From contig NVSO02000036.1 in the NCBI GenBank assembly GCA_002401305.2, positions 1 to 11,345 of the forward strand: a stretch of DNA of 11,345 nt, given 5' to 3'. Each line of letters opens with the position of its first letter. Positions within the stretch are counted from its first letter, which is position 1. A model generated the notes under the pieces. The model saw nothing but the letters and a program-made list of their open reading frames with translations, was not told the DNA's origin and did no database searches. Below, in pieces: positions 6,556-11,345 of this stretch. Position numbers and translations under genes: made by a program. This DNA comes from Rhodobiaceae bacterium. Its GTDB lineage: Bacteria; Pseudomonadota; Alphaproteobacteria; Parvibaculales; Parvibaculaceae.

Positions 6556-8169
6556 TTAGCTTGTCTGCGCAGGTTGGCTTTCTACAAACTTCTTTGCGCC
6601 TTTGTAGTCTGCTTTGCCATTTGGTGCGCGGAAGGCGACTTCATTGAAGAAGATCCGCTTAGGCGCCTTGTAACCGGCCAAAATGCCCCGCACAAATTTA
6701 CGGAGTTCAGCTTCATCTGGGGATGCATCACTTGTGGGTCGTACAACGGCTGTCACAGCTTGACCCCATTTGTCATCCTCTATGCCGATGACAAGAGCAT
6801 CATCCACATCTGCATGGGTTTTCAGCGCTTCTTCGACTTCTTCAGGGTAGACCTTTTCACCAGCCGTGTTGATGCACACGCTGCCTCGGCCCAACAGTGT
6901 GAGCGTGCCGTCACGTTCAACAGTGCACCAGTCGCCGGGAATGGAATAGCGAATGCCGTCCACTTCGCGGAACGTTTCGGCGGACTTTTTTGGGTCCTTA
7001 TAATAACCGTCGGGAATGTTGCCCGTGAGCGCAATAAAGCCCGGCGTGCCAGAGCCTGCTTCTACTTCCACATTGTTTTCATCAAACACTTTGCATTTGT
7101 CGCCAATGGCAAAGCGGGCGGTGGCGATTTCGCCCTCAGCGGTCATTTGGGACGAGCCAAACCCGAGCCCTTCAGATGATCCGAACGCATCTGTCATTGT
7201 CGCTTGCGGTAGATGTTTGAGCAGGCCGCGTTTCACTTCGGTGCTCCACATCACGCCCGACGAGACGATTGTCATCAAGGATGAGAGGTCGTATTTGTCC
7301 GGGTTGTCGTCTAGTTCTTTGAGCAATGGTTTAGCAAAAGCATCCCCCACAATGGCCATGGACAGCACGTTGCGATCGGCAATGGCTTGCCATAATTCTT
7401 CTGGGTGGAGTCCCATGGACGGCGTGGTGACAACACAGCCGCCATTCATCATTGTTCCGAGGGCGGTGAAGAGGCCCGTGCCGTGCATCAGAGGGCAGGC
7501 AGGCAAAATTCTGGGCCATGCCTCTAGGTTTGCCACCATCAGTTTGGTTTGGGCCATGGTGTCTGGCGCGGCGCCGAGTTTGCGCATGGCATCAAGTTGT
7601 GTTTCACGCAGAGTATTGTGGCTCCACATCACGCCTTTTGGCATGCCGGTGGTGCCGCCGGTGTAAACGAACAATTGGTCGGTGCCTTCACGCTTTAGGG
7701 TGAGAGCCTGTCCGTCGCCGTCTGCACATAAGGCTTCATACGAGAAGGAGCCGTCGAGCACTTGCCCATCAGGGGTGACTTCAACATAGGTGGCTGCTTT
7801 GCCAAGGCGCGGCTTCAGTTCGGCAATGATGTCGCGGAAGTCCGAGCTGTAGACGATTGTTTGAGCATCGGCATTGTCGAAGATGTAATAAACTTCCTGC
7901 GCATTGTAACGGTAGTTGATGTTGACGTGGGTGAGGCGGGCTTTGAAGCACGCGGCCATCGTTTCCATGTATTCAGGACCGTTGCGCATATAAAAAGCAA
8001 CTTTGTCGCCCGGTTGCGCGCCGTTTTTGATAAGGGCAGCTGCCAAATTGTTGGAGCGCGCTATTGTTTGAGGCCATGTGATGACACGGTCACCGTGAAT
8101 AAAGGCCGGTGCATCGTCGGGTAATGTGGGTCCAATTAGATCCAGCAGGTCGCCAAAATTCCATCCCAT
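6556..8169 (-). CDS. Acyl-CoA synthetase, FadD19-like
   Basis: A 537-residue AMP-forming ligase of the ANL superfamily that makes acyl-CoA from a carboxylic acid, ATP and CoA through an acyl-adenylate. The phosphate loop is YTGGTTGMPKGV at about 169-180, the adenine motif DAFGSSEG near 328-335, and the ribose-binding Asp is in GDWCTVERDG near 414. The hinge region reads GRGSVCINTAGEKVYPEEVE near 429-448, and the catalytic Lys is in the C-terminal NGKADYKG near 518-525. The early VNINYRYNAQEVYYIFDNADA block and the hinge are typical of the FadD17/FadD19-like group acting on steroid side-chain and other bulky or branched acids, rather than of classical fatty acyl ligases. Its likely role is the entry step for the acid handled by the dehydrogenases downstream. 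GGGAG lies before the ATG at 8169. No convincing terminator separates it from the NTF2-like gene, so shared transcription from the TetR-controlled promoter is plausible. Confidence 0.93.
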   Translation of the reverse strand: MGWNFGDLLDLIGPTLPDDAPAFIHGDRVITWPQTIARSNNLAAALIKNGAQPGDKVAFYMRNGPEYMETMAACFKARLTHVNINYRYNAQEVYYIFDNADAQTIVYSSDFRDIIAELKPRLGKAATYVEVTPDGQVLDGSFSYEALCADGDGQALTLKREGTDQLFVYTGGTTGMPKGVMWSHNTLRETQLDAMRKLGAAPDTMAQTKLMVANLEAWPRILPACPLMHGTGLFTALGTMMNGGCVVTTPSMGLHPEELWQAIADRNVLSMAIVGDAFAKPLLKELDDNPDKYDLSSLMTIVSSGVMWSTEVKRGLLKHLPQATMTDAFGSSEGLGFGSSQMTAEGEIATARFAIGDKCKVFDENNVEVEAGSGTPGFIALTGNIPDGYYKDPKKSAETFREVDGIRYSIPGDWCTVERDGTLTLLGRGSVCINTAGEKVYPEEVEEALKTHADVDDALVIGIEDDKWGQAVTAVVRPTSDASPDEAELRKFVRGILAGYKAPKRIFFNEVAFRAPNGKADYKGAKKFVESQPAQTS

Positions 8170-8342
8170 CGTCTTCTCCCTTACGTGTTTTCTTTTTGTA
8201 TTTTTCTCAGGTTGGTTGGGAGCCTAGCGCGGAGTCTGCTCGCGTGGGAGTCAGTTTTAGGTCTTTTGGGGAGATTTTTATTTTCCCTCGCGGCAGATTA
8301 GCTTTTCATGCATATGGCTTTATCTGTCTGAGCACATGCCGC

Positions 8343-8705
8343 TTACAGTTGCGGCAAGTCTCCAAAGAAGCCAATCACGCGGATTACACGGCCTGTTTCA
8401 TCGGTTTCTGCGACGTCAAAACCTGGGATAACAAGTTTGCCGTCCTGATGAATAGCCCAATGATATCGATAAAAATCATGTTGAGCGTCCACGTTGCTTG
8501 TCCGGGAGTAAACAGCGCCCGGGAGGCTTTTTTGTACCTCGTGGACATTTTCCTCAAAGCCATCAATTCCGATGACATCAATAGAGGGGTCGACAAACCG
8601 GATACTGGGGGCCAGCGCCCGTTCAAGGTGTCCGCGCACTAGCGACGGGTTGGATTCGTTCCAAGCGGCGAGCATGTGATCAAGAGAGTTTGGATAATCT
8701 GCCAT
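8343..8705 (-). CDS. NTF2/SnoaL-fold protein
   Basis: A 120-residue protein of the NTF2-like (SnoaL/ketosteroid isomerase-type) alpha+beta barrel superfamily. Residues 5-40 form the amphipathic helices (DHMLAAWNESNPSLVRGHLERAL), followed by APSIRFVDPSIDVIGIDGFEENVHEVQ, the usual pattern of a strand, a DP turn and a helix. The second half is beta-rich (YRYHWAIHQDGKLVIPGFDVAETDETGRVIRVIGFFGDLP), and GFDVAETDETGRVIRV is the standard end of this fold. Members range from isomerases and dehydratases to pure binding proteins, so no reaction can be assigned; a role on a ring- or side-chain intermediate would fit the cluster. The start at 8705 has TAGGAGC at proper distance. It is the first gene left of the TetR regulator, its promoter overlaps a predicted operator, and it is probably the most directly regulated gene here. 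Confidence 0.85.
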   Translation of the reverse strand: MADYPNSLDHMLAAWNESNPSLVRGHLERALAPSIRFVDPSIDVIGIDGFEENVHEVQKSLPGAVYSRTSNVDAQHDFYRYHWAIHQDGKLVIPGFDVAETDETGRVIRVIGFFGDLPQL

Positions 8706-8723
8706 GAGGTGCTCCTACAGAAA

Positions 8724-8748
8724 ACATACCGACATTGTGTCTGTATGT
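8724..8748. promoter_or_regulatory. Predicted TetR operator 1
   Basis: A 25-base near-perfect palindrome: outer arms ACATAC (8724-8729) and GTATGT (8743-8748), one mismatched pair, then GACA (8731-8734) and TGTC (8738-8741) around a three-base centre. It shares ACCGACATTG with operator 2, 39 bases to the right. It lies just downstream of the predicted start of transcription of the NTF2-like gene and in the upstream part of the TetR promoter region, so binding could block both. Confidence 0.68.
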
Positions 8749-8757
8749 ATGAGGCGG

Positions 8758-8786
8758 ACTATACAAACCGACATTGAGTTTGTAAA
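8758..8786 (-). promoter_or_regulatory. Predicted sigma70-type promoter of the NTF2-like gene
   Basis: On the minus strand, TTTACA (8781-8786) and TATAGT (8758-8763) are separated by exactly 17 bases. Both boxes overlap operator 2. The resulting leader would be about 45 bases long and carries operator 1 and the TAGGAGC ribosome-binding site. Confidence 0.65.
8762..8784. promoter_or_regulatory. Predicted TetR operator 2
   Basis: Exact seven-base arms TACAAAC (8762-8768) and GTTTGTA (8778-8784) with a nine-base spacer. It repeats the ACCGACATTG core of operator 1 in the same orientation. It lies inside the promoter of the NTF2-like gene and about ten bases before the TetR start codon, the classical position for repression of the divergent gene and autoregulation. 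Confidence 0.62.
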
Positions 8787-8794
8787 GTGCCTCG

Positions 8795-9382
8795 ATGGCT
8801 ACACAAGCAGAGCGACGCGCCGCAACCCGCGCGAAATTGATTAGTGCGGCTCGGGAGCTTTTTGCTCGCGATGGATACGCCGAAACCCATACCAATGATA
8901 TTTTGGAATACACAGGTCTGTCTCGTGGCGCCCTGTATCACCACTTCGCGAACAAACAAGAGTTGTTCGAAGCCGTCTTTGTCGCGATTACAGACGAGGT
9001 CATCGATTATGCCGTGAAGCATGGAAAGCGCACGGGCTCATCGCTCGAGAGCCTTATCTCAGCCTGCATTGCGTGGTTACGTGCGGTGCGCAAACCAGAG
9101 GCCGCCGCCATCCTCCTCAACCAAGCTCCCCAAGTGCTGGGTTGGAAGCGTGCGCGGGATTTGGAGGCCAACTCCAGCCTCTTGTTGATGACGAAAAGTC
9201 TTGATCATGCCATAGCGACGGGGGAGGTGCAGGTGCCCTCGGTGGAACTGGCCGCCCGCATTATCAATGCAATGTTGGCAGAAGCTGCATTGGCCGTCTT
9301 GTACGGCGACCCGGCTACCTCGATCGCCAAGCAAGAGGCTGCTATTCGTCAATTTCTAGAGGGCCTTCGATCTTCAGCTTGA
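8795..9382 (+). CDS. TetR-family transcriptional regulator
   Basis: A 195-residue repressor-type regulator, the usual TetR length, and the only plus-strand gene in the window. The N-terminal DNA-binding domain spans about 10-58 (TRAKLISAARELFARDGYAE, then the recognition part LEYTGLSRGALYHHFANKQELFEAVF). The C-terminal part is helical and forms the ligand pocket and dimer face (WLRAVRKPEAAAILLNQAPQVLGW; MTKSLDHAIATGEV; LAARIINAMLAEAALAVLYGD). No ligand can be predicted from sequence alone; in such settings it is often the acyl-CoA or acid of the pathway. It diverges from the NTF2-like gene across 89 bases containing two palindromes, so it most likely represses that gene and itself. ATG at 8795 was chosen because MATQAERRAATRAKL is a normal TetR N-terminus; the ribosome-binding site is weak. 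It ends at the shared terminator at 9403-9438. Confidence 0.93.
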   Translation: MATQAERRAATRAKLISAARELFARDGYAETHTNDILEYTGLSRGALYHHFANKQELFEAVFVAITDEVIDYAVKHGKRTGSSLESLISACIAWLRAVRKPEAAAILLNQAPQVLGWKRARDLEANSSLLLMTKSLDHAIATGEVQVPSVELAARIINAMLAEAALAVLYGDPATSIAKQEAAIRQFLEGLRSSA

Positions 9383-9402
9383 GGCTCTGTCTATACAGTC
9401 GT

Positions 9403-9438
9403 AAAAAGCCCCGCCTGTTTCCATGCGGGGCCTTTTTT
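9403..9438. terminator. Bidirectional terminator between convergent genes
   Basis: Stem GCCCCGC (9408-9414) and GCGGGGC (9425-9431) with a ten-base loop is flanked by an A-run on the left and six T on the right, which serve as U-tracts in the two directions. It lies 20 bases after the TetR stop and 14 bases beyond the stop of the convergent diiron gene, so it serves both. Confidence 0.9.
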
Positions 9439-9451
9439 AACGGCACATCTC

Positions 9452-10588
9452 TTACTCGGCGGCTGTGACGCTGTCGAGGGAGATGAATTTGTTTGTCGAA
9501 CCATTCAGACCTTGAAGGAATCTGATGCCTTCTTCTGCAATGTCGTCGCCAACCATACGGTCGCCTTCTTCATGCAATTCCTGCATGTCGATGAACGCTG
9601 CGTAATTTGCGGAAGTCCGATCGGTGATGATGCCAGCTTTAAGAAGCGTTTTGATCAATACACGGAAGATATTTGTGCTCTCGCGCATGTCTTCCCGGAT
9701 GTTGACGTCGGTCATTGCTTCAACGAAGGCGCCTTGTACCCATTCCCAGTCGAGGCCTACTTCAGCGTACATCCATTTTTTCTGTTCCGGGCTGCCCAGA
9801 TTGAAGAGCAATACTTGGAACACTTCCCATGCCCAATCTTCAATTTGAATGCGCTCAGGTTCAGCCAAATTCGGAATGGTGCGGTCTGCCCAGATCTTGC
9901 CGAATTTGTGGTGGAATGCTTCGTCTGTCATGGTCAACTGCATCAGCTTGGTCAACAAGGGATCGTTGCCAAATTTATAGAATGTCGCAAATGCGCCCAT
10001 CGCAAGGCCTTCAACGAGCATTTGCATGCCGATGAGTTTCTTCCACACAAGAGGAGAAAGGACGAGGTCTTGCAGTAGGTTGCCCAAAGCCGGACCAACA
10101 GGAACAGGCTTGCCCCACCGTGCTTTGATGTAATTTGTGAAGCCAGTTACATGGCGGGCTTCTTCGCGGGTTTGGTTGGCTGCATATTCTTGCGCGCCGG
10201 GATCTTTAAGAATGTGGCAAAGACTTGCAGAGAGTGCGAGCGCGCCTTGTTCCCCGTGAAGAATGGAAGAAAGAGACCAGTGGACATTCATGTTGACCAG
10301 TTTGATCTTCTGCTTTTCGTCAAGTTTGTCACCGATGGCTGTGCGTAATTCCATGTTCATGCTGGGCTCGAGCAGATACTCGTTTTCCATGTCGAACGGG
10401 GTGGTGAAGTCGATATATTTGCTATCGAGCGGATCCCAAAAATGGTCATGGGTTGCTGAAATGATTTTATCAAAGGCAGTAGAACGATTGCCGTAGCGAT
10501 CGATTTCCAGCATGGCTGCAAAGTCGTCTGGCGCGACGGCGGCATATGCGGAATCTACAGTGATATTGTTTTCAGGTTTTTTTGACAT
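9452..10588 (-). CDS. Ferritin-like diiron-carboxylate protein, probable oxygenase/oxidase
   Basis: A 378-residue, mainly helical soluble protein with two matching metal-ligand sets: Glu113 with EEARH (Glu143, His146), and Glu193 with DEAFH (Glu223, His226). In both sets the first Glu is 30 residues before the ExxH Glu, giving the E-X29-E-x-x-H pattern found twice in ferritin-like diiron proteins such as AurF-type N-oxygenases and ribonucleotide reductase R2. Other striking stretches are RYGNRSTAFDKIISATHDHFWDP near 31-53 and VHWSLSSILHGEQGALALSASL near 102-123. The protein is longer than AurF, and sequence outside the metal sites gives no clear subfamily, so substrate and reaction are unknown; oxygen activation is inferred. 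The start at 10588 has an excellent GGAGGAAA box; the longer reading would start with TTG inside that box. It is transcribed alone from the promoter at 10693-10721. Proximity to the acyl-CoA genes suggests, but does not prove, a linked pathway. Confidence 0.88.
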   Translation of the reverse strand: MSKKPENNITVDSAYAAVAPDDFAAMLEIDRYGNRSTAFDKIISATHDHFWDPLDSKYIDFTTPFDMENEYLLEPSMNMELRTAIGDKLDEKQKIKLVNMNVHWSLSSILHGEQGALALSASLCHILKDPGAQEYAANQTREEARHVTGFTNYIKARWGKPVPVGPALGNLLQDLVLSPLVWKKLIGMQMLVEGLAMGAFATFYKFGNDPLLTKLMQLTMTDEAFHHKFGKIWADRTIPNLAEPERIQIEDWAWEVFQVLLFNLGSPEQKKWMYAEVGLDWEWVQGAFVEAMTDVNIREDMRESTNIFRVLIKTLLKAGIITDRTSANYAAFIDMQELHEEGDRMVGDDIAEEGIRFLQGLNGSTNKFISLDSVTAAE

Positions 10589-10692
10589 CGGTGTTTCCTC
10601 CAAAACAGCCCGGGTGGATCAAGCGAGGTTCTATGGCCTCTTAGTCGATAGATCTGGTGTTCGGTAGCCGGGCATACCCTTATTCATTATTC

Positions 10693-10721
10693 AGTATACG
10701 CAATAAATAGGGCTTGTCCAA
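10693..10721 (-). promoter_or_regulatory. Near-consensus sigma70-type promoter of the diiron gene
   Basis: On the minus strand, TTGGAC (10716-10721) and TATACT (10693-10698) are 17 bases apart, among the best promoter matches in the window. Transcription would start near 10686, giving a leader of about 100 bases before the ATG at 10588. Confidence 0.68.
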
Positions 10722-10750
10722 TAAAGGTGACACGGGTGTCATCTTTATTG
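10719..10750. promoter_or_regulatory. 32-base palindrome abutting the -35 box, candidate activator site or operator
   Basis: Arms CAATAAAGGTGACAC (10719-10733) and GTGTCATCTTTATTG (10736-10750) are reverse complements at 14 of 15 positions, with a two-base GG centre. The left end touches the -35 box of the diiron gene promoter, so the centre lies about 48 bases upstream of the predicted transcription start, a position common for activators. It also lies 44 bases beyond the stop of the receiver gene, so a hairpin terminator role is possible, but no T-run follows it. Confidence 0.55.
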
Positions 10751-10793
10751 TCTGAGAGCGATGTTTTCGAAAATACCTAGGTTTTTCAATGAA

Positions 10794-11297
10794 TTAGTGG
10801 ATCGTGGGGGCGTTGATGCCGCCTTTTCCATTCATTATGTGCGCGGCAGGCTCGACGCTTAATGCGGGAGCCGGGGAGGCATACAGAAATGTGTAGACCA
10901 ATGCCTCGTATAATTTCTCAGGCGTAATTGGCGTATCCACAAAGGCATCCGCACCACATTCCAAGGCATTATGGCGAAAGGTCGGCGTGTCTTCCTGGGT
11001 CACCAGTAGGATCGGGATGTGTTGGTCTGGGCTGTCTTTATGGCACCGTATTGTCCGCACCAGTTGATAGCCTGCTTGGTCTGGTAAATCCGCGCTGACA
11101 ATGAGGAGGTCGGGTAGAAATTTTTTGATGTCCTGAAGTCCGCTGTCAATCTCGTGAGCGACCATGACGTTGCTGGCGCCCATCGCATCGAGAAGAATTG
11201 TCAATACGCCACACAGGTGCACGCTGCTTTCTATCACTTGGACAGAAAGGCCTGAGAGCGGCTCCTCTTTTTGATCTGTGTCCATGAAAGGGTCCAT
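10794..11297 (-). CDS. Stand-alone receiver (CheY-like) domain protein, degenerate phosphorylation site
   Basis: A 167-residue protein made of one receiver domain (about 18-140) plus a short C-terminal tail without an output domain. The fold pattern is clear: beta strand SVQVIES, then LPDLLIVSADLPDQAGYQLVRTIR, IPILLVTQED, ALECGADAFVDTPITPEKLYEALVY. The key residues are mostly missing: the acidic pair of beta 1 reads Glu23-Ser24, the phospho-acceptor place (four residues before Pro72) is Ser68 rather than Asp, and the conserved Lys before the last Pro is Thr122. Thr100 of the switch is kept. It is therefore probably an atypical receiver that works without phosphorylation, for example as a binding partner. 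The start at 11297 has AAGGA at a suitable distance; the ATG at 11285 has none. Partners would lie beyond the window. The fold assignment is fairly sure, the loss of function is inferred from alignment by eye. Confidence 0.85.
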   Translation of the reverse strand: MDPFMDTDQKEEPLSGLSVQVIESSVHLCGVLTILLDAMGASNVMVAHEIDSGLQDIKKFLPDLLIVSADLPDQAGYQLVRTIRCHKDSPDQHIPILLVTQEDTPTFRHNALECGADAFVDTPITPEKLYEALVYTFLYASPAPALSVEPAAHIMNGKGGINAPTIH

Positions 11298-11345
11298 GAA
11301 GTGTCCTTAGGCGAATCTGGCATCAAACAGGGGATAAGTGAATTA

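Noticed and set aside
6574..7666. Two long plus-strand open frames (201 and 216 codons)
   Set aside because: Both are antisense to the acyl-CoA synthetase, whose motifs are complete; the plus-strand translations show no protein-like motif.
8109..8642. Plus-strand open frame of 177 codons spanning the ligase/NTF2 gap
   Set aside because: It overlaps the starts and body of two well-supported minus-strand genes, and the part in the gap shows no motif.
10719..10750. FNR/CRP site
   Set aside because: The palindrome lacks the TTGAT/ATCAA or TGTGA/TCACA half-sites; its half-site is TGACAC, so naming a known regulator would be a guess.
1..11345. Defence system, prophage, insertion sequence or CRISPR array
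   Set aside because: No transposase, integrase, nuclease, toxin-antitoxin or spaced direct-repeat array was found; all genes fit ordinary metabolism and regulation.

Overview
The window looks like chromosomal DNA of an alphaproteobacterium of moderate GC. This rests on protein style and gene neighbourhood (GTT1-like glutathione S-transferase, paired acyl-CoA dehydrogenases, FadD19-like ligase, possible PAS_5-type protein), not on a marker gene. Eleven protein genes are supported, ten on the minus strand and one (a TetR regulator) on the plus strand. No RNA gene, insertion sequence, prophage gene or CRISPR array was seen, and no gene-free stretch exceeds about 210 bases. Bases 1-139 hold nothing I can name.

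Left part (1-2200): a glutathione S-transferase, a one-membrane-segment protein of unknown function with a disordered N-terminus, and a 78-residue protein of unknown function. These are separated by clear hairpin terminators at 140-168, 1703-1735 and 2155-2190, so they are probably separate transcription units unrelated to the catabolic genes to the right.

Middle part (2242-8705, minus strand, so read right to left): an NTF2/SnoaL-fold protein, an acyl-CoA synthetase of the FadD19-like type, a possible PAS-type protein, an atypical D-2-hydroxyacid dehydrogenase, and a tandem pair of acyl-CoA dehydrogenases resembling the two subunits of heteromeric enzymes (PimC/PimD, ChsE4/ChsE5). Together they suggest activation of a carboxylic acid to its CoA thioester followed by alpha,beta-dehydrogenation, as in degradation of a steroid side chain, dicarboxylate or other bulky acid. 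The substrate is not determined.

Regulatory core (8706-9382): a TetR regulator diverges from the NTF2-like gene. The 89-base space holds two related palindromes, one lying over a good sigma70-type promoter for the NTF2-like gene, so repression of the catabolic branch plus autoregulation is the natural reading.

Right part (9403-11297): a bidirectional terminator separates the TetR gene from a convergent ferritin-like diiron protein with a duplicated E-X29-E-x-x-H iron-ligand motif. That gene has a near-consensus promoter with a 32-base palindrome abutting its -35 box. The last gene is a stand-alone receiver-domain protein that appears to lack the phospho-acceptor Asp and the conserved Lys.

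The most interesting items are the TetR operator pair, the palindrome before the diiron gene, the unassigned diiron enzyme next to an acyl-CoA pathway, the degenerate receiver, and the missing catalytic Glu in the hydroxyacid dehydrogenase.
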